Source: Flavobacterium sp. J372
Lineage (GTDB): Bacteria > Bacteroidota > Bacteroidia > Flavobacteriales > Flavobacteriaceae
NCBI RefSeq assembly: GCF_024699965.1
Contig: NZ_JAJOMZ010000004.1
Span: 2,822,001 to 2,886,000 of the forward strand
Direction: 5' to 3'
Length of the DNA stretch: 64,000 nt
Position numbers and translations under genes: made by a program. This document shows, piece after piece, positions 47,411-57,264 of the stretch (its first letter is position 1; every line of letters begins with the position of its first letter). Below the pieces are notes generated by a model. The model saw only the letters and a program-made list of their open reading frames with translations. It ran no database searches and was not told where the DNA came from.

Positions 47411-49051
47411 AGAAAATTTACTTATTAATTATTTTTCTTATTACTAATGCAATGACGGCCCAAACATGGGACTGGCTTTTTGCACCCGTTGTGACGTTAG
47501 ATGACGAATTCGGATCATATGCAGGTATTTCGGCAATCCAGAATGATAATGACGGAAATGTTTATATGAATTGCGTGTCGTCTCATACTGCCATAACATT
47601 CGGAAATCAGACATTTAACGGCGCCTCATTTTTTGGCCGCAATTTCCTTGTAAAATTTAATTCGGCAGGCAGTATCCAATGGGTGAAATCGCACAGTGCC
47701 AATACATCTGTAAATACTCTTGCAATGGCTGCAGACCCAGACGGAAATATTTATTCTGCGGGTGAGTTTACCGGAAATTTTAATTACGAGGGTTACCTGT
47801 TTGATATTGAAGATGCTTTTTATAATTCCTTCATATCTAAAACTGCAGGTGATGGCACAACCCAATGGATAAAACAACTAAAAATTGAGGGAGACCCTGC
47901 AAATCAGGATCAATATTTAAACAGGTTTATCCGTATTCATGACCTTGCGCGAGATTCAGCCGGAAATTTGTTTGTGTGTGGCCAGATGCGCGGAACCGCC
48001 GGGGTATTCGGTAATATTACAGTACCTGTACAGGGAGAGGCTGATACATTTATCGCCAAATATGACAGCAACGGTGAAATCGTATGGGCAAAATCTGTTA
48101 CTGAACATGGCTATCAGGGAGCAAGGCATATAGCCTGTGATGATATGGGCAATGCTTACTTAGCCGGTGGCCATGCGGGAAGCGGGACTATAACATTTGG
48201 TACAACTGTAATAGGTGGAGGCACAAGCCACATCTTTTTGGTAAAGTACAGCCCAACGGGAGAAATTTTGTGGACACAATCACACGGCGGGAGCACCACA
48301 GCTGATATTTATGCCTGGGGCGTCACGGTTGACACCAATAACAATGTATATGTGGGCGGTGACCTGAATTATCCCAGTATAAACTTTAGCGGCTATACCA
48401 TAACAACAGCAAATACTCCCCAAGTCCAGGGATTTGTTGTAAAATACGATTCAGGCGGTATTGTACAGTGGACCCAAGGCTACCGGAGGAGCAGGTGAAA
48501 TAAGAGATGTAAAAGCCGGCAATAACGGAAATGTGTATGCTTTAGGCAGGTTTAGTTCGCCATTAGTCACACTAGGGCAAACAGTACTAACCAATGAAGG
48601 TACCAGTAATGGGTATGTAGCTAATATCGATACAAACGGAAACTACCAATGGGTTGAAAAACTCGGCGGGAGCGGACATGCGGAATATCATCTATGCGCA
48701 GACAATTTAAATAACGCCCTGTACACGGCAGGCTATTACAATAATATAAGGCTTGGTACACAAACATTTGATGCAACGCCACTCGACAACGTGTTTATGG
48801 CAAGATTTTCAATGGATGCACTGTCAGCGCCTAAATTTCAAACGTCAGGACTTAAAGTATACCCAAACCCTGCACGTGAGCTTTTAAATATCAGCATAGT
48901 TGACAACTCCGGCTATCAGATAAATGATAGTATGGGGAGGATTGTAGCAAAGGGGAATATCGAACTCGGTACAATAAATATTTCCCAACTTCAGCCCGGC
49001 TTCTATTATTTAAACATCAACGGCGCTTCAACAAAATTCATAAAGGAATAA
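47407..49051 (+). pseudogene. T9SS-secreted protein with SBBP-like beta-propeller repeats, frameshifted
   Basis: Two frames join into about 547 residues. It has a signal peptide (ending NAMTAQ), at least seven repeats of the SBBP type (FLVKFNSAGSIQWVKSHSAN, DGNIYSAGEFTG, NNVYVGGD), and a type A T9SS C-terminal sorting domain (VYPNPARELLNIS to KFIKE). The break is near 48477-48480: dropping one G of CAAGGCT gives WTQATGGAGEI, matching WTQSHGGST of the preceding repeat. So this indel is a gain, unlike the other five. It overlaps mutA by four bases and lies inside the mutA-mutB operon. It is presumably surface exposed; the ligand is unknown. Confidence 0.83.
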
Positions 49052-49082
49052 TTCTGAATCATAACCGGAAAACCAAGATACT

Positions 49083-49586
49083 ATGAAAATTTTTATACTA
49101 AGCTGCTTCCTGGTTTTTCAGTTTGCCCATTCGCAAAAAAACATTTATTCAAAACAGCTTAATGCTGATGAGCAATACGCGTTAAAATCATATTTTGAGG
49201 AAAATTATGGTGTTGCCGCAAACGCACCATATATCGTAGTCCATTATATTCAACCCGAAAAATATTGTCATTATAATAAGTATGAGGATGATCCCTTAAA
49301 ATCAGCAGCGTGGTTTGAAAAATTCTATCAGGATAATAAAATAGTTTTTCCGGTATCTACTAAAAAACTGTATTCTTTTTACGAAAGCCGATATACCGAA
49401 AAAAGAAAAGCCACCCCATATGTTCAGGATAAAAACCATGTTCTTCATAAGCTCATAATGTCTATAAAGAAAATTGAAACCTGCGAAGCTTTACTGATGT
49501 TTGGCCCAAATGGGAAACTCATTGTTAAGTATGGCGAAACAAGCCCGGATGACTTCAAGTACATTATAAAAAAGATTCAGGAATAA
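49083..49586 (+). CDS. Hypothetical exported protein between mutA and mutB
   Basis: This 167-residue protein has a signal peptide ([17 protein letters not shown], cleaved near SQ). The mature part is rich in Tyr and Lys, with [20 protein letters not shown] and a C-terminal [17 protein letters not shown] followed by a helix. That last segment resembles the final strands of thioredoxin-like folds, but no CxxC motif is present and I cannot assign a family. It is 31 bases after the T9SS cargo gene and two bases before mutB, so it is co-transcribed with them. Confidence 0.72.
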   Translation: MKIFILSCFLVFQFAHSQKNIYSKQLNADEQYALKSYFEENYGVAANAPYIVVHYIQPEKYCHYNKYEDDPLKSAAWFEKFYQDNKIVFPVSTKKLYSFYESRYTEKRKATPYVQDKNHVLHKLIMSIKKIETCEALLMFGPNGKLIVKYGETSPDDFKYIIKKIQE

Positions 49587-49588
49587 CC

Positions 49589-51721
49589 ATGACCAGAAAG
49601 AACCTCAACCATATAACACTTAACCCAAAACCTGCAACTGAAAACCCGCAACGCGAAACATTCCTTACCGCTGAAGGGATTGAAGTGAAGCAAACCTATA
49701 CTGAAGAAGATATAGCTGCCCTGCAACACGTGGAATTTGGAGCCGGATTTGCACCCAACCTTCGCGGGCCATATGCAACAATGTATGTGCGCCGGCCGTG
49801 GACAATCCGCCAATATGCAGGCTTTTCTACAGCTGAAGAAAGTAATGCCTTTTACCGCCGTAACCTTGCAGCGGGGCAAAAAGGTTTATCTGTGGCGTTT
49901 GACCTTGCCACACATCGTGGTTATGACAGTGACCATGAGCGCGTGGTGGGTGACGTTGGTAAAGCGGGCGTGGCCATTGACAGCGTGGAAGACATGAAGG
50001 TGCTTTTTGACCAGATTCCGCTTAATGAGATGTCGGTTTCTATGACAATGAACGGGGCGGTTTTGCCTATTATGGCGTTTTATATTGTGGCGGCAGAAGA
50101 GCAAGGCGTGGCTCCGGAACTGCTTTCGGGAACCATCCAGAATGATATTTTGAAGGAGTTTATGGTACGTAATACCTACATCTACCCTCCTGCCCCATCA
50201 ATGAAAATCATTGCCGATATATTTGAATACACCAGCCGCAAGATGCCGAAGTTCAACTCAATCAGTATCTCAGGCTATCATATGCAGGAAGCCGGCGCTA
50301 CTGCCGATATCGAGCTGGCTTACACGCTGGCTGACGGACTGGAATACATCCGTACCGGACTTGCCGCAGGGATGAAGATAGATGAGTTTGCCCCGCGCCT
50401 ATCCTTCTTCTGGGCAATTGGTATGAATCATTTTATGGAAATCGCCAAAATGCGCGCAGGCCGTATGCTTTGGGCAAAGCTGCTGAAACAGTTTGAACCA
50501 AAAGACGAGAAATCACTTGCACTACGCACCCACTGCCAGACGAGCGGATGGAGCCTTACCGAGCAGGACCCATTCAACAACGTTGCGCGTACCTGCATAG
50601 AGGCAGCCGCGGCAGCTTTCGGCGGAACACAGTCGCTGCATACCAACGCGCTTGATGAAGCCATTGCATTGCCGACAGATTTCTCAGCACGTATAGCACG
50701 TAACACACAGATATACCTACAGGAAGAAACTAAAATCACGAAGACCGTTGACCCGTGGGCAGGCAGTTATTACGTAGAGAGTCTAACAGACGAAATAGCC
50801 CGTAAAGCGTGGGCGCTTATTGAAGAAGTAGAAGAACTTGGCGGCATGACAAAAGCCATTGAAGCCGGTATACCTAAACTACGCATTGAAGAGGCCGCAG
50901 CACGCAAGCAGGCGCGTATAGACAGCGGACAGGATATAATAGTCGGCGTAAACAAATACCGCCTTGAAAAAGAAGATCCGCTGCATATACTTGAAGTGGA
51001 TAACCAGACCGTTCGTCGCCAGCAGATTGAAAGGCTCGAGAGCATTAAGGCAACGCGCGACAGTGAAAAAGTAAAGCAATGCCTTGAAGCGCTTACGGAG
51101 GCTGCGAAATCAAGTAAAGGTAATCTGCTGGAACTTGCGGTTAATGCCGCACGCAACAGGGCAACCCTGGGCGAGATAAGCGATGCGCTGGAAACGGTTT
51201 ATGGCAGGTATAAGGCACAAATTAAATCTTTTAGCGGAGTGTACAGCAAAGAAATTAAGAATGACGAGAGCTTCGAGAAAGCAAAACAGCTGGCAGATGA
51301 ATTTGCTAAGCTGGAAGGCCGCCGCCCACGCATTATGATTGCAAAAATGGGACAGGACGGGCACGACCGGGGCGCCAAAGTGGTGGCAACAGGCTATGCA
51401 GACGTGGGCTTTGATGTTGACATTGGCCCACTGTTCCAGACGCCGGCAGAAGCGGCAAAGCAGGCCGTGGAGAATGATGTGCATATACTGGGCGTTTCAT
51501 CACTCGCGGCAGGGCATAAAACGCTGGTGCCGCAGGTTATTGAAGAGCTGAAGAAATACGGCCGTGAAGATATCATGGTTATTGTGGGTGGGGTGATACC
51601 GGCTCAGGATTACCAGTACCTGTTTGACGCAGGAGCTGTAGCAGTCTTTGGCCCGGGTACTAAGATAAGTGAAGCGGCTATTAAGATTTTGGAGGTGTTG
51701 ATAAAGGGGTTTGAAGAGTAA
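49589..51721 (+). CDS. mutB: Methylmalonyl-CoA mutase large subunit
   Basis: This 710-residue adenosylcobalamin enzyme has a TIM barrel with the substrate-binding [20 protein letters not shown] and [19 protein letters not shown] segments. Its C-terminal B12-binding domain has Asp590-x-His592-x-x-Gly595 in [10 protein letters not shown] (His592 is the lower cobalt ligand), VSSLAAGH and IVGGVIP. It works with MutA in propionate/succinyl-CoA interconversion in the cytoplasm. The sequence is intact. Its start follows the preceding stop by two bases, so it depends on the same transcript as mutA and the two exported-protein genes. Confidence 0.96.
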   Translation: MTRKNLNHITLNPKPATENPQRETFLTAEGIEVKQTYTEEDIAALQHVEFGAGFAPNLRGPYATMYVRRPWTIRQYAGFSTAEESNAFYRRNLAAGQKGLSVAFDLATHRGYDSDHERVVGDVGKAGVAIDSVEDMKVLFDQIPLNEMSVSMTMNGAVLPIMAFYIVAAEEQGVAPELLSGTIQNDILKEFMVRNTYIYPPAPSMKIIADIFEYTSRKMPKFNSISISGYHMQEAGATADIELAYTLADGLEYIRTGLAAGMKIDEFAPRLSFFWAIGMNHFMEIAKMRAGRMLWAKLLKQFEPKDEKSLALRTHCQTSGWSLTEQDPFNNVARTCIEAAAAAFGGTQSLHTNALDEAIALPTDFSARIARNTQIYLQEETKITKTVDPWAGSYYVESLTDEIARKAWALIEEVEELGGMTKAIEAGIPKLRIEEAAARKQARIDSGQDIIVGVNKYRLEKEDPLHILEVDNQTVRRQQIERLESIKATRDSEKVKQCLEALTEAAKSSKGNLLELAVNAARNRATLGEISDALETVYGRYKAQIKSFSGVYSKEIKNDESFEKAKQLADEFAKLEGRRPRIMIAKMGQDGHDRGAKVVATGYADVGFDVDIGPLFQTPAEAAKQAVENDVHILGVSSLAAGHKTLVPQVIEELKKYGREDIMVIVGGVIPAQDYQYLFDAGAVAVFGPGTKISEAAIKILEVLIKGFEE

Positions 51722-51743
51722 GTTTCTATCTAGTAAAAACTGA

Positions 51744-51751
51744 TATATTTG
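51744..51751 (+). promoter_or_regulatory. -7 promoter element for tRNA-Pro
   Basis: TATATTTG is a perfect TAnnTTTG and ends seven bases before the tRNA 5' end, so transcription would start at or near the mature end. A TTTC at 51723-51726 is near the -33 position. Confidence 0.7.
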
Positions 51752-51757
51752 CAGCTT

Positions 51758-51831
51758 CGGGATGTAGCGCAGCCTGGTAGCGTACTGGCATGGGGTGCCA
51801 GGGGTCGCTGGTTCGAATCCAGTCATCCCGA
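51758..51831 (+). tRNA. tRNA-Pro, anticodon GGG
   Basis: A 74-base cloverleaf. Acceptor CGGGATG pairs with CATCCCG, the D-arm contains AGCCTGGTAG, the anticodon stem is CTGGC/GCCAG with loop ATGGGGT (anticodon GGG), and the T-arm has GGTTCGAATCC. The discriminator is A; the 3' CCA is not encoded. It is read as proline for CCC/CCU codons. It lies just after mutB. Confidence 0.95.
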
Positions 51832-51838
51832 CATTATA

Positions 51839-51870
51839 AAAGCTGAACTTGGTTCAGCTTTATCGTTTTT
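51839..51870 (+). terminator. Terminator of tRNA-Pro
   Basis: AAAGCTGAAC-TTG-GTTCAGCTTT is a 10-bp stem followed by ATCGTTTTT, eight bases after the tRNA. Confidence 0.82.
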
Positions 51871-51978
51871 AAAAACTAGTCTTATCTGTATGAGGAACTC
51901 CGTTAAAACTTTCTTTTAACTCTTGCCGCCCTGCAATAACATCTGTAAATTTGGGCTCTTTCCAAATTCAAATAAATT

Positions 51979-52845
51979 ATGGCTTCAGGCTTTTTTGCAG
52001 TTTTAGATGATATAGCGGCACTGATGGATGATGTTGCCGTAACCAGTAAAATTGCAACCCGAAAAACAGCAGGCATACTGGGCGATGACCTTGCCGTAAA
52101 TGCAGAAAAGGCAACAGGTTTCCTGGCATCGCGTGAGCTGCCTGTGCTTTGGGCCATCACCAAAGGCTCATTCCTCAATAAACTTATAATACTGCCTATA
52201 GCGTTCCTGCTCCAGTTCTTCTTCCCTATTGCCATCAAATATATTCTTGTTGCGGGAGGGCTGTACCTCGCATATGAAGGCGCTGAGAAGATTGTGGAGT
52301 TTTTCTTCCATAAAAAACATGAGGGAGTTACTGCCGAAGAAGTTATAGAAAAGTCGGATACCGATGCTGAGAAAGCCAAGATTAAATCGGCAATAACAAC
52401 AGATTTTATACTTTCCGTAGAAATCGTAATTATCGCGTTGGGCTCTGTGCTTAACCAAACGCTTACTATACAAATTGCTACCGTATCTATCGTAGCAATT
52501 CTTGCCACCATAGGGGTTTACGGACTTGTAGCGCTTATAGTACGTATGGATGATGCCGGTTATGGGCTTATGAAGCGCAGCAATAACAAAGGATTCTTTT
52601 CGGCTTTGGGAGAATTACTGGTAAAGCTTCTTCCGCTTATTATCAAAGCGCTTGGGGTAATAGGCACTATAGCGCTCTTATTGGTTGCAGGCGGAATCTT
52701 CGTGCATAACATTGATTACCTGCACCACCTTTTCCCGGCCATACCGGATATGCTTAAGGAGTTTATCGTGGGGCTTGCTGCCGGAATAGTGGCTGTTGTT
52801 GCAGTTACTCTTGTAAAAAAAGTGATTGCAATATTTAAAAAATAA
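51979..52845 (+). CDS. DUF808 family membrane protein
   Basis: This 288-residue protein begins MASGFFAVLDDIAALMDDVA, with AGILGDDLAVNAEKATGFLA, the signature of DUF808 (YedI-like). Several hydrophobic helices follow (about 65-90, 140-165, 170-195, 215-240 and 255-280). It is an inner-membrane protein of unknown function. It is followed after six bases by an SMR transporter gene, so the two are probably co-expressed. Confidence 0.92.
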   Translation: MASGFFAVLDDIAALMDDVAVTSKIATRKTAGILGDDLAVNAEKATGFLASRELPVLWAITKGSFLNKLIILPIAFLLQFFFPIAIKYILVAGGLYLAYEGAEKIVEFFFHKKHEGVTAEEVIEKSDTDAEKAKIKSAITTDFILSVEIVIIALGSVLNQTLTIQIATVSIVAILATIGVYGLVALIVRMDDAGYGLMKRSNNKGFFSALGELLVKLLPLIIKALGVIGTIALLLVAGGIFVHNIDYLHHLFPAIPDMLKEFIVGLAAGIVAVVAVTLVKKVIAIFKK

Positions 52846-52851
52846 TCGCTT

Positions 52852-53181
52852 ATGAACTGGCTATTATTAGTATTAGGCGGACTTTTTGAGGTAGGGTTCA
52901 CCTTTTGCCTGGGCAAGGGTAAAGAAGCAACCGGCACCGAAAGCTATATATGGTATGGCGCTTTTGCAGTTTGCCTGTTCATGAGCATGGCGCTTTTAAT
53001 CAAAGCCACACAAACACTGCCTCTGGGTACTGCTTATGGGGTGTGGACAGGTATTGGCGCGGTAGGTACGGTGCTTGTTGGCATTTTTGTTTTTAAAGAG
53101 CCTGCAACCTTTTGGAGGGTATTTTTCATCAGTACCCTAATTGCTTCTATAATCGGCCTTAAAGTGGTTTCAACGCATTAA
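52852..53181 (+). CDS. Small multidrug resistance (SMR) family transporter, SugE/Gdx-like
   Basis: This 109-residue protein has four transmembrane helices and the essential membrane-embedded Glu13 (GGLFEVGFTFCLGK). The third helix has the SMR signature AYGVWTGIGAVGTVLVGIFV, closer to SugE/Gdx (guanidinium exporter) than to EmrE. It should act as a dual-topology dimer exchanging protons for a cationic substrate. Guanidinium or quaternary ammonium export is an inference; no guanidine riboswitch is visible. It overlaps the end of the convergent NmrA-like gene by 23 bases. Confidence 0.88.
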   Translation: MNWLLLVLGGLFEVGFTFCLGKGKEATGTESYIWYGAFAVCLFMSMALLIKATQTLPLGTAYGVWTGIGAVGTVLVGIFVFKEPATFWRVFFISTLIASIIGLKVVSTH

Positions 53182-54046
53182 ACTGCTTTTCCCTCTTTAC
53201 AAGCTGCTCAACATATTCATGAATGGTTGTAAGCCCGCGCTGAATGTTTTTTGGCTGCTTGTAATTTTTCTCAAGCGTAATCTTAGTCATCGCTGCCATT
53301 GACTGTGCCGCTTCGCTGCAAAATCCCGCGCTCATGAGGAAATCTATCCAGCTGTTTTCAGGTATTTCTTCAGTAGCTACAGGCTTACCTAAGGCTTTGC
53401 TGAAAGCTTCAGCAACATCATTCGCACTGTAATGGTCGGGGCCAAAAAAATCATAAGGCTCATTGTTATGATTATCGCTGGAAATAAGCCCTGCAGCAAA
53501 CCTGCCAATATCCTGTGGTGCAGCCATAGGCAATTTAAAATCAGCCGGATACATAGTATAAATTTTACCTTTGGCCTTTGCAGTTTCAAGAAAACCATCC
53601 CAATTGCTGTAGTAGTAACCTGCACGTATAATATTCACTTTCAGCGGAAGCTTTTTAAGCTCCTGTTCCATTTCATACAGCACGCCAAGGTCGCCAATCT
53701 TATCGCCCGGCTGGGCCCCTCCTGTAGATTCTGCCACCACCTTTTCAATACCTGAACCCTCTAACGCTTTGAGTATAGACTTGAGGGTTTTACGTTCAGC
53801 AGCTGCTGTATCGGTCTTTGGGTCGGCAGGCGGGTTCAGCAGGAATAGCCGCTTCCCGAGACTGAAAGCCTGGCGTAATTGTTCGCTATCCATAACGTCA
53901 GCAATTACGGCAAAGGCTCCGTTTTTCTCTATCTGCTCTACCTTCTTTGGGTCGTGCGTAATAACAGTAACTTTTTTATTCTGAGCAATAAGCTCATCTG
54001 TAACTGCCTTGCCCACATGGCCCGTACCTCCCAAAATGACATACAT
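53159..54046 (-). CDS. NmrA-like NAD(P)-binding protein
   Basis: This 295-residue atypical short-chain dehydrogenase opens with the Rossmann motif ILGGTGHVGKAVTDEL (about 3-18). VVAESTGGAQPG and an NmrA-type C-terminal domain with a YYSNWDGF region follow. It lacks an evident YxxxK catalytic pair. Such proteins act as redox sensors or NADPH-dependent reductases; the substrate is unknown. It is monocistronic, with its 3' end overlapping the SMR gene. Confidence 0.85.
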   Translation of the reverse strand: MYVILGGTGHVGKAVTDELIAQNKKVTVITHDPKKVEQIEKNGAFAVIADVMDSEQLRQAFSLGKRLFLLNPPADPKTDTAAAERKTLKSILKALEGSGIEKVVAESTGGAQPGDKIGDLGVLYEMEQELKKLPLKVNIIRAGYYYSNWDGFLETAKAKGKIYTMYPADFKLPMAAPQDIGRFAAGLISSDNHNNEPYDFFGPDHYSANDVAEAFSKALGKPVATEEIPENSWIDFLMSAGFCSEAAQSMAAMTKITLEKNYKQPKNIQRGLTTIHEYVEQLVKREKQFNALKPL

Positions 54047-54205
54047 ATTGCTGAAGTTTAGTTGTTTACAGCACTAATTTACAAAACAGGCTGTAAGCGC
54101 TGAAGATATTTATGGCTTTCTTAACCATAACTGACACATGTTAAAGCAGATATAAAACAGATTGGTACGCTTAGTTTCTGTAGTAATTTTAAAAGAAAAA
54201 CTATT

Positions 54206-54940
54206 ATGCCCGAAGGCCCAAGTATAGTCATCCTGAAAGAAGAGGCACAGGAATTTGAAGGACAAAAAGTTATTGCGGCCAAAGGCAATAGCAAAGTTGA
54301 TGTTACCCGTGCCGAAGGCAAAAAAATTCTTGCCCTTAAAACCTGGGGCAAACACTTCCTGATTTGCTTTGACGGCTTTACAATCCGCATACACCTCATG
54401 CTTTTCGGCAGCTACCGCATCAATGAACGTAAGGCCGCCCCGCCCCGCCTCAGCCTGCAATTTAAGAACGGCGAACTCAACTTGTACGCTTGCTCGGTGA
54501 AGCTGCTTGAAGGCGATATTAATACGCATTACGACTTTACAGCTGATGTGATGAATGATAAATGGGACACAAAAGCGGCAAAAGCAAAACTCAAGGAAAA
54601 GCCGGAAATGCTGGTTTGTGATGCACTGCTGGAACAGGATATATTTTCGGGCGTGGGCAACATAATTAAAAATGAAGTTCTGTACCGCGTAAAGGTGCAG
54701 CCGGAAGCAAAAGTGGGGAATATTCCGGCACGTAAAATCTCCGAAATAATCAAAGAATCAAGAATTTACAGCTTTCAGTTCCTGGAATGGAAAAAGAAAT
54801 ACGAGCTGAAGAAACACTGGCTTGCCCACACTAAAAAAATATGCACGCGCTGTGACCTGCCGCTGATTAAAAAGATAACCGGAGTCAAGAAACGCCGTAG
54901 TTTCTTTTGTACTAATTGCCAGAAACTTTACGATGAATAG
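54206..54940 (+). CDS. Fpg/Nei family DNA glycosylase
   Basis: This 244-residue protein begins MPEGPS, with the catalytic Pro2-Glu3 (Pro1/Glu2 of the mature protein). It has KTWGKHFLICF, the H2TH region (LEQDIFSGVGNIIKNEVLYR) and a C-terminal zinc finger, CTRCDLP to FFCTNCQK (two CxxC pairs). This marks an endonuclease VIII/Fpg-type base-excision enzyme for oxidised bases. The zinc finger ends in FCTNCQKLY rather than the classical Fpg FxCxxCQ, which fits the Nei side of the family. It overlaps the DUF72 gene by eight bases. Confidence 0.9.
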   Translation: MPEGPSIVILKEEAQEFEGQKVIAAKGNSKVDVTRAEGKKILALKTWGKHFLICFDGFTIRIHLMLFGSYRINERKAAPPRLSLQFKNGELNLYACSVKLLEGDINTHYDFTADVMNDKWDTKAAKAKLKEKPEMLVCDALLEQDIFSGVGNIIKNEVLYRVKVQPEAKVGNIPARKISEIIKESRIYSFQFLEWKKKYELKKHWLAHTKKICTRCDLPLIKKITGVKKRRSFFCTNCQKLYDE

Positions 54941-55664
54941 TGATATTGACATTGGCTGCTCAGGTTTTTATAACCGACTGTGGAAAGGCATCTTCTACCC
55001 TGAAGGTGTACCCGGCAGGCTTTGGTTTGAGTATTATTGCCAGCATTTTTCAACCTTTGAAATGAACGGGACATTTTACAAAGCGCCAACGGCACGAGGG
55101 TTAAAAGGCTGGCATGACCGCGCGCCAGACGATTTCAGCTTTTCAGTGAAAGCGCCGAGATGGGTTACCCACACACGCCGTTTTCGCGAATGTGCCGATG
55201 ATATTGCGAAATTTTACGAGATTGTGCGAGAGGGTTTGGCAGGCAAATTGGGGCATGTGCTCTTCCAGATGCCGCCGTCATTCCATTTTAGCGAAGAACG
55301 GTTGGAGCAGGCTGTTTCATCAATAGATAGAAGCTTTAGCAACGTGATTGAATTTCGGCACATAAGCTGGTGGCGGCCCGATGTCTACCAAGCATTAGCT
55401 GACAATAACATCGCTTTTTGCTCGGTTAATTATCCCAATCTCCCAACAAATATTATAAACACCAACGGACTGGTGTATGTACGCTTTCATGGCACTCCTA
55501 AGCTATTCTACTCGCAATATACAGAAGATGAGCTGGCATTTACCCGTGATGAAATACTGGCTTCAGGCTGTAATAAAGCTGTAGTTTATTTCAATAACAC
55601 CGCAAGCGAGGCGGGAATATTAAATGCTATGGAGATGAAGAGGCTGATATTAATAGATTATTGA
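54933..55664 (+). CDS. DUF72 domain-containing protein
   Basis: This 243-residue protein has the DUF72 TIM-barrel signatures DIGCSGFYNRLWKGIFYPEG, FSTFEMNGTFYKAPT, DFSFSVKAPRWVTHTRR and a C-terminal VYVRFHGTPKLFYSQYTEDE followed by YFNNTASEAGI. The function is not established. It overlaps the glycosylase gene, so co-expression hints at a DNA-repair or stress context, but that is position only. Confidence 0.92.
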   Translation: MNSDIDIGCSGFYNRLWKGIFYPEGVPGRLWFEYYCQHFSTFEMNGTFYKAPTARGLKGWHDRAPDDFSFSVKAPRWVTHTRRFRECADDIAKFYEIVREGLAGKLGHVLFQMPPSFHFSEERLEQAVSSIDRSFSNVIEFRHISWWRPDVYQALADNNIAFCSVNYPNLPTNIINTNGLVYVRFHGTPKLFYSQYTEDELAFTRDEILASGCNKAVVYFNNTASEAGILNAMEMKRLILIDY

Positions 55665-55723
55665 CATTCTTATGGTAAGGCCAAAATCATTATAAATTCA
55701 TATTTTAGTAAAAAATTTAAATC

Positions 55724-56236
55724 ATGAAAAAAATACTTTGGGGTACTTTATTTTTTTGTGCGTTAATGCTTCCAGGATGTGGTGACGATGATAACAGCAC
55801 AGCTGTAACAGTTCCAGTAACATCCAACCTTACCATTGACAACCAACCATTTAATGTTAATGGTGCAACAGCATACACTTATGTATTGAATGGCGCTAAT
55901 GAAGGGCAGTACAACCGAAGGTTCTTCGAAATATCAAAGGGCAACCCACCCGAAAAAATATATGTTTATATAGACACACCTGTAAGTAAATCAACGATAA
56001 ACGGTACATATATATTTCATATAGATACAATATTCAATAATATGTTTGGCGGTGGAACTTATACAATAGGTGAGCAGGCTTTTAATGGTGCCGGTAATTT
56101 TTTACATGTTACCGATAAGGGTAACGGTGTTTACAAACTTGAATTTGAAGATATTGAGTTTGTAAAAGTCTTCACATCTGAGATTAAAACAATCCGCGGT
56201 AGTTATGAAGGATATTTTACATTAAAAACCTTTTAA
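55724..56236 (+). CDS. Hypothetical lipoprotein
   Basis: This 170-residue protein has a lipoprotein signal (Cys19 in MLPGCGDDDN). The acidic stretch after the Cys is followed by a beta-rich domain with SNLTIDNQPFNVNGATAYTY and LEFEDIEFVKV. SPGC/DDDN-type tails are typical of Bacteroidota exported lipoproteins, and the acidic +2 region may be a surface-export signal. No family recognised. It is nine bases before the SDR gene. Confidence 0.72.
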   Translation: MKKILWGTLFFCALMLPGCGDDDNSTAVTVPVTSNLTIDNQPFNVNGATAYTYVLNGANEGQYNRRFFEISKGNPPEKIYVYIDTPVSKSTINGTYIFHIDTIFNNMFGGGTYTIGEQAFNGAGNFLHVTDKGNGVYKLEFEDIEFVKVFTSEIKTIRGSYEGYFTLKTF

Positions 56237-56244
56237 AATCAGCC

Positions 56245-57126
56245 ATGCAATACACAGATAAAATGCTGCGTGACGGAGCACTTCAGGATAAAGTTATAGT
56301 AGTTACCGGCGGTGGCAGCGGCCTTGGCAAATCTATGACCAAATATTTCATGGAGCTTGGCGCAAAAGTTGCCATAACATCGCGCGATTTCGAAAAACTA
56401 CAAAACACTGCTAAAGAGCTTGAGGCCGAAACGGGCGGGCAATGCCTTGCGGTGCAGTGTGATGTGCGCCATTATGATGAGGTGGAAGCTATGCTGAAAG
56501 CTGTGCTTGACGGTTATGGAAAAGTTGATGTACTACTGAACAATGCCGCGGGTAACTTCATCTCTCCTACCGAAAGGCTTTCGGCAAATGCGTTTGACAC
56601 AATCATTGACATTGTGCTGAAAGGCAGCAAGAACTGTACACTGGCATTTGGCAAACACTGGATTGATACCAAACAAAAAAGTAGCACAATCCTGAATATT
56701 GTCACTACTTATGCCTGGACGGGCTCTGCCTATGTTGTACCCAGCGCTACAGCAAAGGCCGGAGTTTTAGCTATGACCCGCAGCCTTGCGGTTGAATGGG
56801 CTAAATACGGAATCCGCAGTAATGCCATAGCTCCGGGGCCCTTCCCTACCAAAGGTGCATGGGACAGGCTCCTGCCCGGCGACCTGAAGGAAAAATTTGA
56901 CCTTGCCAAAAAAGTGCCGCTCAAGCGGGTGGGCGACCATCAGGAGCTGGCAAATATTGCAGCATACCTGGTTTCTGACTTTTCATCTTATGTCAACGGC
57001 GAAGTTATTACTATAGATGGCGGCGAATGGCTGAAAGGCGCAGGTCAGTTTAATTTACTCGAAGCCATACCGGATGAAATGTGGGACATGCTCGAGGCAA
57101 TGATAAAGGCTAAGAAGAGTAATTAG
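56245..57126 (+). CDS. SDR-family oxidoreductase, 2,4-dienoyl-CoA reductase-like
   Basis: This 293-residue protein has the Rossmann TGGGSGLGKSM (about 20-30), NNAAGNF and IDGGEWLKG. It lacks the classical YxxxK, but has Tyr and Lys 15 residues apart in YAWTGSAYVVPSATAK. The segment through AMTRSLAVEWAKYGIRSNAIAPGP closely follows mammalian DECR1. It therefore probably reduces 2,4-dienoyl-CoA esters with NADPH during oxidation of polyunsaturated fatty acids. No other beta-oxidation gene is nearby. Confidence 0.88.
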   Translation: MQYTDKMLRDGALQDKVIVVTGGGSGLGKSMTKYFMELGAKVAITSRDFEKLQNTAKELEAETGGQCLAVQCDVRHYDEVEAMLKAVLDGYGKVDVLLNNAAGNFISPTERLSANAFDTIIDIVLKGSKNCTLAFGKHWIDTKQKSSTILNIVTTYAWTGSAYVVPSATAKAGVLAMTRSLAVEWAKYGIRSNAIAPGPFPTKGAWDRLLPGDLKEKFDLAKKVPLKRVGDHQELANIAAYLVSDFSSYVNGEVITIDGGEWLKGAGQFNLLEAIPDEMWDMLEAMIKAKKSN

Positions 57127-57264
57127 AATTTAGCGAGAAGGCACAAGCCAAAAATTGAAATAAACTTTCCGAATTATCGGTTAGGCTGTAATGTGTTAAT
57201 GAAGTGTTAAACGCTGCACTCCCTATTGTGGAAAAGTTCACTATAATTTCACGGCAGTTTTGCG

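Noticed and set aside
51500..51826. Minus-strand reading frame of 108 codons over the mutB end and the tRNA
   Set aside because: Its first residues (MTGFEPATPGTPCQYATRLRYI) are the translation of the tRNA-Pro gene in antisense, a well-known false gene call; the rest is the shadow of mutB.
52852..53181. Guanidine riboswitch upstream of the SMR transporter
   Set aside because: Only six bases separate it from the DUF808 gene and the DUF808 leader shows no recognisable guanidine aptamer.
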